DNA from: Candidatus Sericytochromatia bacterium | GTDB taxonomy: Bacteria > Cyanobacteriota > Sericytochromatia > UBA7694 | Assembly: GCA_913773825.1 (NCBI GenBank) | Contig: CAJYHH010001124.1 | Span: 1-5,671, forward strand | Reading direction: 5' to 3' | DNA length: 5,671 nucleotides | In this document: positions 1-5,435 of the stretch, piece after piece | Position numbering within the stretch: position 1 is the stretch's first letter | Layout: each line of letters starts with the position of its first letter | Translations under genes and position numbers: made by a program | Notes under the pieces: model-generated | Told to the model about the DNA's origin: nothing | Database searches by the model: none | What the model saw: only the letters and a program-made list of their open reading frames with translations

Positions 1-674
1 AACAGACCGAAGAAGGCTTTAGCGCCCAGCTCAGCACCGGTGAAACAGTTAATGTCCGCAAAGTGCTCTTGGCTTATGGGATTCGCGATGTCTTGCCTGA
101 GGTTAAAAATATTCAGACTCTGTTTGGCAACACCGTTGTGCACTGCCCCTTTTGCCATGGTTTTGAGTTTCAGGATCAGCGTCTGGCTCTGCTTGGTGAT
201 GGCGAAATGGTCGCACATCTGATTCCGATGCTGCTGGGTCTGAGCCGTGATTTAATTTTGCTCAGCAATGGCCCGTCTCAGCTGACAGCAGAACAAAAAC
301 AGCAGCTTTCAGCAAATGGCGTCAGCTTAATCGAAACACCCGTCACCGAGCTTGAACATCAAGGGGAACAGCTGACGGGTATTCGCTTTAACAACGGCGA
401 ACTCCTGAGCCGTGATGCTCTGTATATTGCAGCAAAGTTTCCGCTGGTGCCCACCAGCCATCTGGGTGAAGATCTGGGCTGCCAGCTCAGCCCAACGGGC
501 TGGTATGAAGTTGATAATACGGGTAAAACCAATGTGCCTGGCGTTTATGCCGCAGGTGATATCTCAGGCATGCAGGGTATGTCAGTGATTAATTCAGCCG
601 CAGGCGGCAGCATGGCAGGAGCCCGGATTGGCGCTGAGCTCCTGCACGAAAATTTTAATCGCGCAGCTCAGTAA
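1..674 (+). CDS. Thioredoxin-reductase-like NAD(P)/FAD-dependent oxidoreductase (5' partial)
   Basis: The reading frame is open from base 3 to the TAA at 672-674, giving 223 visible residues. The family is usually near 300 residues, so roughly the first 75, with the FAD-binding GxGxxG, lie outside the window. Visible residues 48-51 are the redox-active CPFC in the context CPFCHGFE, typical of single-domain TrxR-like and GliT-like flavin disulfide reductases. Next comes an NAD(P)H-binding Rossmann turn, LGDGEMVA (GDG at visible residues 65-67). Near the C-terminus, NVPGVYAAGDIS (bases about 531-566) is the second FAD-binding motif, whose Asp contacts the flavin ribityl chain. Such enzymes pass electrons from NAD(P)H through FAD to a cysteine pair and then to a disulfide substrate in the cytoplasm. 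The substrate cannot be read from sequence, and the protein need not reduce thioredoxin. It is convergent with the Rrf2 regulator. TrxR-like genes of this CPxCHG type are often found beside Rrf2 genes, so it may be a target. Family confidence is high; specific function is unknown. Confidence 0.92.
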   Translation, partial: QTEEGFSAQLSTGETVNVRKVLLAYGIRDVLPEVKNIQTLFGNTVVHCPFCHGFEFQDQRLALLGDGEMVAHLIPMLLGLSRDLILLSNGPSQLTAEQKQQLSANGVSLIETPVTELEHQGEQLTGIRFNNGELLSRDALYIAAKFPLVPTSHLGEDLGCQLSPTGWYEVDNTGKTNVPGVYAAGDISGMQGMSVINSAAGGSMAGARIGAELLHENFNRAAQ

Positions 675-712
675 ACACAGCTCTCTATCATCCTTCTAAG
701 AGTCTGTTCAGC

Positions 713-748
713 AGCCCGTATTCGTTATTTGTGCAAGTGCGGGCTTTT
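713..748 (+). terminator. Probable Rho-independent terminator after the oxidoreductase
   Basis: AGCCCG (713-718) pairs with CGGGCT (740-745). The stem can extend inward by four weaker pairs, U-G, A-U, U-G and U-A, leaving a loop of about 13 nt. The stem runs into a short T4 tract (745-748). It begins about 40 bases after the oxidoreductase stop and overlaps the last codons of the convergent Rrf2 gene. On the minus strand the stem is followed by GCTG rather than Ts, so it should act mainly for plus-strand transcripts. The T-tract is short, so efficiency is uncertain. Confidence 0.45.
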
Positions 749-1204
749 GTGATGTTCACAGTCCTTTTGCGGTCCTAAGACCTGCTCCAGCTCAGTCTGA
801 AAGTCTGTTTCAATGCGCGACAGCGGAATTGACGCAAAGCGCTCTAAAAGCGACTGACGCGCTTGTTCTAAAACGTCATCAATTGCAAAATTAACCGCTT
901 TTTCAACCAGACAGCCGTGGCTATCTTGAGCAGCTTCAATGGCAAATAACGAAGGGGAACCCAAAGCCTGATACACATCCAGCAATGTAATCTGATCCAG
1001 CGGGCGAACTAAACGCCAGCCGCCGCCGTGGCCTTTTTCTGAATGCAGCAGACCCTGATCTCTTAAACCCGCCATGGTGCGGCGCACAACCACAGCATTA
1101 GTGCATAACATCTCAGCAATGGCCTGAGAAGTCATCGGCTGCTGGGTATGACTCATATGAATCAAAACGTGAAGGGTGCGCCAGAGGCGGTTATCGGCTT
1201 TCAT
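725..1204 (-). CDS. Rrf2 family transcriptional regulator
   Basis: This is a 159-residue protein, a normal length for Rrf2 regulators. Residues about 5-66 form the winged helix-turn-helix. The recognition region is TSQAIAEMLCTNAVVVRRTMAGL, split here as TSQAIAEMLC (25-34) and TNAVVVRRTMAGL (35-47). It is followed by the hallmark wing GHGGGWRL (58-65). The rest, about 75-145, is the helical dimerisation region. The three closely spaced cluster-binding cysteines of IscR/NsrR are absent. Cysteines are C34 in the helix-turn-helix, C98 (HGCLVE, where YwnA-like members often keep a Cys) and C149, so thiol-based or non-FeS sensing is more likely; this is inference. The tail is rich in Cys and His (DCEHHKSPHLHK). 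The gene starts with ATG and has no Shine-Dalgarno sequence. It is divergent from the HODM-like gene and convergent with the oxidoreductase, both plausible targets. It probably binds the palindromic DNA between 1205 and 1326 and represses itself. Confidence 0.93.
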   Translation of the reverse strand: MKADNRLWRTLHVLIHMSHTQQPMTSQAIAEMLCTNAVVVRRTMAGLRDQGLLHSEKGHGGGWRLVRPLDQITLLDVYQALGSPSLFAIEAAQDSHGCLVEKAVNFAIDDVLEQARQSLLERFASIPLSRIETDFQTELEQVLGPQKDCEHHKSPHLHK

Positions 1205-1326
1205 TTGCTTTGATCATAACATTTCTGCATCTGCCTCCACTACCGGGTCGAGTGAGGTCTAGTCTGGTCTTAAGACGATATCAGGTTTGTCTGGCGCAGA
1301 CTGAAGACATCCGAGATAATAAACAG
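1205..1326. promoter_or_regulatory. Divergent control region with GTCT/AGAC palindromes (candidate Rrf2 operator)
   Basis: This 122-bp stretch separates the Rrf2 start (1204) from the chosen HODM-like start (1327). It contains GTCT at 1257-1260, 1262-1265 and 1267-1270, five bases apart. The last of these forms the perfect palindrome GTCTTAAGAC (1267-1276). A second inverted repeat, GTCTG-GCG-CAGAC, spans 1289-1301, and a further AGAC lies at 1305-1308. A -10-like GATAAT (1315-1320) lies six bases before the HODM-like ATG. On the minus strand TATGAT (1213-1218) lies eight bases before the Rrf2 ATG. I see no good -35 for either. A role as operator for the adjacent Rrf2 protein is inferred from position and symmetry only. 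Confidence 0.4.
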
Positions 1327-2268
1327 ATGTCTAACCCCAGTTTATTGTCAGTATCTCTGACAGCACCGCTGCGCTATACCCCTTTTGATTCCGGAAAATA
1401 CGAGATGTCACCAGGGCTCAAGCATTTTCAAGTCAATCCTTCAGACCCTGACAAACGTCTAATTCAGCTAGATAGCGAATATCCGATCTATCGTACAAAC
1501 TTAGCTGCTTGTCGGGCCAATCACTTCTTGCGTTATTATCTTGAGCAGGACTTACCGGCCGCAACTCAGCAGCGCGTCAATCAAATCCTGATAGACCAGC
1601 TCTGTTTAAGTTATCCCGCTCTCTTTCACCAGCCTGCTCCCGGACAATTAGACTGCCAGATCAATAATGAGATTTTAAGCTGGAATGCTGACAAACCTTG
1701 GCAGCACCCGGTTTATACCAGCTTATTTGACGCTTTGGCCTCGCAGATTCAAGAAGATCTGGCAATCTGGCAACTTGACGGTCAACGTGACTGGTTAGCA
1801 GCCCTTCATGTCTGTGCCCCCAATGGCTGGGCCCCAGACGAAAAAATTGGCCTAAGCTTTGATCAGGTTCATGCCCCTGTACCTGAGATGGAGCGCCAGC
1901 GCGCTAACTATTTACCCTTATTGGCGGGCTTAATTCGCAAACCCGCTTTTTGCCGATTTATCTGGGATCTGCGCTCCGATAACACACTTAATCACCACCC
2001 GGCAGCAGCGGATGCAGAAGCCTTTTCGCTAACGGCCCCAGCCCTTTGGGTTAGACTAGAACGCCAGGTGCTTTATGGCCTGCCGGACTGTCAGGCTGTG
2101 CTGTTTACAATTCGCACTTACCACTACCCGGTCGAGAGCCTGAGCACAACCAGCCTGGCAGGGATTGAAAAAGCCGTATCAGGTATGTCGTCAGACGTAT
2201 TAGCATACAAACGGCTGGGCGCACCTGGTGAAGTCAGCCAATGGCTGAAAAAGCTGATTGCGCGCTGA
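1327..2268 (+). CDS. DUF3445 / heme-dependent oxidative N-demethylase (HODM) alpha-subunit-like protein
   Basis: This is a 313-residue protein of the DUF3445/HODM-alpha family. Family landmarks (numbered from the 1327 ATG) are PLRYTPF near residues 14-20, where family similarity begins, then CAPNGWAPDEKIGLSFDQ (163-180) running into VHAPVP (181-186). The C-terminal block is VRLERQVLYGLP (242-253) with AVLFTIRTYHYP (257-268). In characterised HODM this subunit is a PAS-fold heme enzyme that oxidatively N-demethylates dimethylamine. It works with separate flavin/2Fe-2S and folate-dependent subunits. None of those partners is in this window, so the substrate and electron donor here are unknown and the protein may be a diverged orphan. 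The frame stays open upstream to an ATG at 1210, but those 39 extra codons do not resemble the family and would cover the palindromic control region, so I chose 1327. There is no clear Shine-Dalgarno sequence. The gene is divergent from the Rrf2 regulator. Confidence 0.85.
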   Translation: MSNPSLLSVSLTAPLRYTPFDSGKYEMSPGLKHFQVNPSDPDKRLIQLDSEYPIYRTNLAACRANHFLRYYLEQDLPAATQQRVNQILIDQLCLSYPALFHQPAPGQLDCQINNEILSWNADKPWQHPVYTSLFDALASQIQEDLAIWQLDGQRDWLAALHVCAPNGWAPDEKIGLSFDQVHAPVPEMERQRANYLPLLAGLIRKPAFCRFIWDLRSDNTLNHHPAAADAEAFSLTAPALWVRLERQVLYGLPDCQAVLFTIRTYHYPVESLSTTSLAGIEKAVSGMSSDVLAYKRLGAPGEVSQWLKKLIAR

Positions 2269-2279
2269 TTCCAGCTGTT

Positions 2280-2409
2280 CTCAAACGACAGTCTGCTCGC
2301 CAGCTGCTGAGTGAGCTCAACAGCCGGAATCACCTGGCAGCGGCTGGCATGTTGACCAGCCCAAAGTGGTAAAAGGATTGATGGCGCTCTTAAAGGCCAG
2401 CTGCAGGTG
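2280..2409 (-). pseudogene. Remnant of a nitronate monooxygenase C-terminus (decayed, frameshifted)
   Basis: Translated on the minus strand, bases 2369 down to 2280 read PLWAGQHASRCQ followed by VIPAVELTQQLASRLSFE. This strongly resembles the end of class I nitronate monooxygenases (2-nitropropane dioxygenase type). There a 'LWAGQ' motif is followed by an Arg and then a closing helix with 'PAxELxxxL'. Just upstream, in a different frame, 2409 down to 2371 reads HLQLAFKSAINPF, a plausible match to the segment that precedes LWAGQ in the family. The two pieces therefore need a frameshift, and a short deletion, near 2370. Upstream on the minus strand the frames soon hit stops and I cannot recognise the TIM-barrel part of the enzyme. 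The natural stop also seems lost: the frame runs on into the antisense of the HODM-like gene. This assignment is from remembered motif patterns; no alignment was run. Confidence 0.5.
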
Positions 2410-2585
2410 CCCTGATTGGTTCAGTCAGCGGCGCAGCCGCTACAGCGATCCGCAAATAAGTCTTACATTTTTTCAAAACAGGCTGGGTTCTGGCTTAGGG
2501 CACTGTCTTTTCGCTGATTAAGCGGCTGAAACCAAGCTGTCAGGGGTACAATACTTTTTTATCCTTTTTCAGATACAGGTTATAC
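2410..2585 (+). promoter_or_regulatory. Leader and probable promoter of the DEAD-box helicase gene
   Basis: This is the rest of the 317-bp gap without an intact gene. The best -10 is TACAAT (2547-2552), with a poor CTGAAA (2526-2531) 15 bp upstream as -35. It would give an untranslated leader of about 27 nt. An ACAGG (2575-2579) six bases before the ATG is a weak Shine-Dalgarno. Farther up is a perfect 6-bp hairpin, AGCGGC-GCA-GCCGCT (2427-2441). It is not followed directly by a T-run, so I do not call it a terminator for the HODM-like gene. T-runs at 2468-2473, 2555-2560 and 2565-2569 have no adjacent strong hairpin. Confidence 0.35.
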
Positions 2586-3845
2586 ATGTCCTTTCAGTCT
2601 CTTGCCCTGCCAGACACGCTGCTACAAGCGCTTACTCAGGCGGCTTACCTCACGCCCACCCCAATTCAAGCGCTTGCCATCCCCTTAATGCTCGACGGCA
2701 AAGATGTTCTGGCCCAGGCCCAGACCGGCACAGGCAAAACCGCTGCCTTTGCTCTGCCCGCACTTAAATTCTGGGCCGAATCTTCTGTAGATTCTCAATC
2801 CTCCTCTCAACATGTCCATACGCTGGTGCTGGCCCCAACCCGCGAACTGGCTTTACAAGTCGCTTCAGCCTTTGAAACCTTTAGTCGTTGTTTAAGTCCT
2901 AAACCGCACATTCACGCTATTATTGGCGGTGCTGACAGCGAGGAGCAAATTGCAGCTCTGCGCAAAGGGGCTGACATAGTGGTTGCCACACCCGGCCGCT
3001 TATTAGATCTGATCCGCCAGAACAAAATGAAACTTAGCCAGCTTAAACTACTGGTTTTAGATGAAGCTGACAAAATGCTTTCATTAGGCTTTGCTGATGA
3101 GCTGGCAGAGCTTTTACAGCAGATTCCTGCCCAGCGCCAGACAGCTTTGTTTTCAGCTACTTTTCCTGATAAAGTCAGGGCTTTGACCCTGCAGGTACTG
3201 ACTTCACCGATTCCGGTACGCGTAGATCAGGCGGTGCCGACGGTGGACCGGATTGAACAGCGCGCAATTACAGTAGATAACGATTTTCGCGGCCGCTTGC
3301 TGCGTCATCTGATCAAAGCCGAAAACTGGGATCATACGCTGGTGTTTGTGGCCAGCAAACGCGCTGCGGCTAATTTAGCCAATAAGCTCAGAAACGACGG
3401 CATTAAAGCTGTGGCTTTTCATGGCGATCTGGATCAAGATGAGCGAGTAGCGGCTTTACAGACCTTTGAAAGCCGTCGAGCTAAAGTCTTGATCGCCACT
3501 GACATTGCCGCTCGTGGTCTGGATTTTGACGATATCACCCATGTGGTCAATTTTGATTTACCACGCTCCCCCGATGATTATGTTCATCGAATTGGTCGTA
3601 CTGCTCGCGCCGGTAAAGTCGGGATGGCGATTTCATTCATTACAGCTGAAAACGCTGAACATTTTAAATTAATTGAAATGCGCGCCAAAATTAAGCTGGA
3701 GCGTGAACAGATTACGGGGTTTGAAGCCACTGAAGTAGCCGTTAAAACCAAGGGTCAGGCCCCTGTTAAAGGCAAACGCAAAAGCAAAAAAGATAAGCTG
3801 CGCGAAGCCGCTCAACGTGATCAGTCAGCTGATTCAGATAGCTAA
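2586..3845 (+). CDS. DEAD-box ATP-dependent RNA helicase, RhlE-like
   Basis: A complete 419-residue DEAD-box helicase that unwinds short RNA duplexes with ATP, normally in ribosome assembly or mRNA turnover in the cytoplasm. All core motifs are intact: Q motif with F3 and TPIQ (25-28), motif I AQTGTGKT (45-52), Ia PTRELAL (84-90), Ib TPGR (about 135-138), II DEAD (159-162), III SAT (190-192), IV LVFVASK (252-258), V ATDIAARGLD (304-313) and VI HRIGRTARAG (334-343). The MSF start and core resemble RhlE, whereas the DbpA-type rRNA-specificity domain is absent. After about residue 380 there is only a short lysine-rich tail containing KGKRKSKKDKLREAAQ, a likely non-specific RNA-binding extension. 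The ATG at 2586 fits the family N-terminus and has a weak upstream ACAGG. RhlE versus another DEAD subgroup is not certain, so no symbol is given. The stop lies one base from the stop of the convergent P-loop gene. Confidence 0.95.
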   Translation: MSFQSLALPDTLLQALTQAAYLTPTPIQALAIPLMLDGKDVLAQAQTGTGKTAAFALPALKFWAESSVDSQSSSQHVHTLVLAPTRELALQVASAFETFSRCLSPKPHIHAIIGGADSEEQIAALRKGADIVVATPGRLLDLIRQNKMKLSQLKLLVLDEADKMLSLGFADELAELLQQIPAQRQTALFSATFPDKVRALTLQVLTSPIPVRVDQAVPTVDRIEQRAITVDNDFRGRLLRHLIKAENWDHTLVFVASKRAAANLANKLRNDGIKAVAFHGDLDQDERVAALQTFESRRAKVLIATDIAARGLDFDDITHVVNFDLPRSPDDYVHRIGRTARAGKVGMAISFITAENAEHFKLIEMRAKIKLEREQITGFEATEVAVKTKGQAPVKGKRKSKKDKLREAAQRDQSADSDS

Positions 3846-3846
3846 G

Positions 3847-4353
3847 TTAGACTGTTAAACCGACACGTTTCAGCATCTGATTAACCAGTTCCTCAGGTGA
3901 GCCCAAGACGTCAAAGGGCTCACCAAGTTCTGAACCCAGTGCAGCAGTCAACACCGCATGTTCATGGGCAAAAGTATGCTGTTCAAAATCAGTTTCATCA
4001 AGCGCCCGTGTGCTGGCGCGTAAGGCAATTCGCTTTAGATTTTCAGCTTTTGGTAACGTCAGACAAAAGAAGTAAAGTTCAGGATCTAAAGGCTTTAAAC
4101 GCCGCTCTAAGTCCTGCCAATCTTCAATGCTCAGCCAAAGATGATTAATCACCACATGACGATAACCATAACTCTGATAATGACTGATTAAGAGCTCTAA
4201 GGTGTGATGTAAAAGCTGAGAATTTTCAGGTTCTGGATTAACCGCCACCAGACTATCGCCATCTAATGAGACACAAGCCTCAATGCTTTCGCTTAGGGCT
4301 TCTGCCAGGGTTGATTTACCAATTCCCAGTGGGCCATTTAAAACAATAATCAT
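3847..4353 (-). CDS. P-loop NTPase / small-molecule kinase-like protein (AAA family ATPase in databases)
   Basis: A 168-residue protein built like a small P-loop kinase (nucleoside monophosphate kinase, TmrB or chloramphenicol phosphotransferase type). The Walker A is GPLGIGKST (residues 7-15), immediately after the first beta strand MIIVLN. A conserved acidic stretch LDGDSL (30-35) follows, at the place where such kinases bind substrate or act as catalytic base. A hydrophobic strand HVVINHLWLS (about 65-74) sits in a Walker B-like position. An Arg-rich segment with RIALRASTRALDE (about 107-119) looks like the LID that clamps the phosphates. The substrate cannot be deduced. The ATG overlaps the TGA of the YqeY-like gene by one base (TGATG), and CAGG lies seven bases upstream, so the two are probably translationally coupled in one mRNA. 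The 3' end is one base from the convergent helicase stop, leaving no room for a terminator between them. Confidence 0.82.
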   Translation of the reverse strand: MIIVLNGPLGIGKSTLAEALSESIEACVSLDGDSLVAVNPEPENSQLLHHTLELLISHYQSYGYRHVVINHLWLSIEDWQDLERRLKPLDPELYFFCLTLPKAENLKRIALRASTRALDETDFEQHTFAHEHAVLTAALGSELGEPFDVLGSPEELVNQMLKRVGLTV

Positions 4354-4730
4354 CAGCAGGCCTGAACCTCGACCACAATCTCAGCTAAAACATCGGCCTG
4401 TAAAGTCAGAACATCTGCCTGCTCTGACTGCCCAAGACGGGTGTATTCAGCAGCAGCTTCACGACGCTCGCGGATTTCACGCTGAATCAGAGCATCAACC
4501 GCTTTCGGGCTAAGCTCTAAACGAGCCTGATCACCCGCACCCAGACCGCTGGCACTGCCTGCAATCGGGCTATCTGAATAAGCAGGAGCGTCAGGCATAG
4601 CGGGAGCTTCTGCATTATCTAAGGCAGCTAAGACTTCGCGTAGCACCGTTACAACAAATGGCTGACGAGCTGTCATCGCCGCTTTAAGCCGGGTACGCAA
4701 ATGTGATTTCCAGATTTCAATCGTTTTCAT
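4353..4730 (-). CDS. YqeY/GatB-like family protein, short variant
   Basis: A 125-residue protein resembling the YqeY family, which shares the helical C-terminal (tRNA-interacting) domain of the amidotransferase subunit GatB. The N-terminal helix IWKSHLRTRLKAAMTAR (6-22) followed by VVTVLREVLAALDNAEA (26-42) matches the YqeY-type 'LRxxLxxAMKxRD...LRxxLxAIxNAE' pattern. The C-terminal part reads LSPKAVDALIQREIRERREA (73-92), then AAEYTRLGQSEQADVLTLQA (93-112), the family's second helical bundle with its ERxxAAxEYxxLGR-like signature. A Gly/Ala/Pro-rich linker (about 43-67) sits between. The order resembles short YqeY-like proteins known from actinobacteria. Its exact biochemical role is unknown; YqeY proteins are generally only predicted to act around tRNA. 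It is the first gene of an operon with the P-loop protein and has no Shine-Dalgarno sequence. Confidence 0.7.
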   Translation of the reverse strand: MKTIEIWKSHLRTRLKAAMTARQPFVVTVLREVLAALDNAEAPAMPDAPAYSDSPIAGSASGLGAGDQARLELSPKAVDALIQREIRERREAAAEYTRLGQSEQADVLTLQADVLAEIVVEVQAC

Positions 4731-4736
4731 GCTGTC

Positions 4737-4765
4737 AGTATAAACTTGAAGCGTAAAGATGGCGA
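4737..4765 (-). promoter_or_regulatory. Candidate sigma70 promoter for the YqeY/P-loop operon
   Basis: On the minus strand, TCGCCA (4765-4760) matches the -35 consensus at four of six positions. TATACT (4742-4737) matches the -10 at five of six, and the spacer is 17 bp. Transcription would start close to 4730, which is the A of the YqeY ATG, so the message could be leaderless. This agrees with the lack of a Shine-Dalgarno sequence. It is prediction from pattern only. Confidence 0.45.
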
Positions 4766-4828
4766 AAATCTAAAACTCAACTAAACTAAATTAGCTCTGC
4801 ATAAAAATAGGGAGTGAAGTGACTCAAG

Positions 4829-5367
4829 ATGACCCGTCAACAGCCCTCACAAAGACCAAGTCCGCTAACACCCACAATCCAGGTTTATCACAGCAGCTTA
4901 AACAAAAGCCTGGAAACCACACTGGAGCTTGCATTTGAAACTTATCAAAACTGCACTATGGCTCGTCTGCGCGTCAGATATCGTCAAGGCGCCAGCGAAA
5001 AAACCACAGCAGCCAGCTGGACAGTGCAAAATCTTGAGCAGCCCCAGGAACTGTTGAGCTCCTGGAAACGATTTTAAATACCGCTCAAACACACCTAACT
5101 CAAATCAAAGATACAAGTTCAGACAACTTCCTTCGCCGCTGGCTCAATCAATTAGGCTTGAGTAAACCAATTTGTAAGCTACCCCAACTCGCCAAGCAAC
5201 ATCAACCCTTTTATCAAGAGCTCTCAGCCAGCATCCATCAAAAACAAAACAGTTTATGGGTCACTCTGATTTATGACCGAGGCCAGAGCAAAAAACTGTA
5301 TCAAACCTTGCCTTTGGAAGCCCTTGAAGCCTTATACGCTTACCTAAAATCTTCTCATAATCTCTAA
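4829..5367 (+). pseudogene. Unrecognised protein gene broken by a one-base frameshift
   Basis: I do not recognise this protein. The first part reads from ATG 4829 to a TAA at 5075-5077 (82 residues). The second is open in the -1 frame from 5038 to the TAA at 5365-5367. Its only usual start codon is a TTG at 5158 without a Shine-Dalgarno, and its good coding sequence begins well before that. The switch must fall in 5038-5074, which holds a CCCC run (5042-5045). Adding one C gives a smooth junction, NLEQPPGTVELLETILNTAQ, and one protein of about 179 residues. That protein would be soluble: a Pro/Ser/Gln-rich N-terminus, an Arg-rich strand MARLRVRYRQ (44-53), a central amphipathic helix, FLRRWLNQLGL, and a final SLWVTLIYDRG strand plus helix. 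GGGAG (4810-4814) lies 14 bases before the ATG, rather far. It is divergent from the YqeY operon. It may be a true pseudogene or a sequencing indel. Confidence 0.55.
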
Positions 5368-5435
5368 ATAATGAATATCAGAAAAATAATTGCTTAGGCC
5401 TTTAATTATTGCTGTCTCAGCTCAAGCAAGAATTG

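Noticed and set aside
1210..1326. Upstream ATG extending the HODM-like protein by 39 residues
   Set aside because: The extra residues (MIITFLHLPPLPGRVRSS...) do not resemble the family N-terminus. They would also cover the palindromic divergent control region and lie six bases from the Rrf2 start.
2124..2333. 69-residue minus-strand ORF as a gene
   Set aside because: Most of it is antisense to the end of the HODM-like gene. Only its first residues, with the frame extended upstream, carry the nitronate monooxygenase-like remnant, annotated as a pseudogene.
3897..4513. Plus-strand ORFs at 3897-4148 and 4283-4513
   Set aside because: They are antisense shadows of the P-loop and YqeY-like genes and have no recognisable protein features.
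4819..4933. GTG start at 4819 in another frame, better placed after GGGAG
   Set aside because: It yields only 38 low-complexity residues before a stop, while the ATG 4829 frame has protein-like content over 82 codons.
5073..5079. T-TTA-AAT slippery heptamer as a programmed -1 frameshift site in the broken gene
   Set aside because: The heptamer is in phase with the downstream frame, not the upstream one. A slip there would also join the parts after the unnatural stretch SSWKRF. A one-base indel at CCCC gives a better junction.
4898..5092. Minus-strand ORF opposite the frameshifted gene
   Set aside because: It lacks a plausible ribosome binding site and has shadow-like Cys/Phe-rich composition. 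The plus-strand reading is continuous across the frameshift and more protein-like.
5158..5367. Independent 69-residue gene starting at TTG
   Set aside because: It has no Shine-Dalgarno, and the same frame carries good coding sequence (ELLETILNTAQTHLTQIKD) for more than 90 bases upstream. It is better seen as the second half of the frameshifted gene.
5385..5410. AATAATT/AATTATT inverted repeat as terminator of the right-edge gene
   Set aside because: The 7-bp stem is entirely A/T with a 12-nt loop and only a short T-run on the minus strand, so it is too weak to call.
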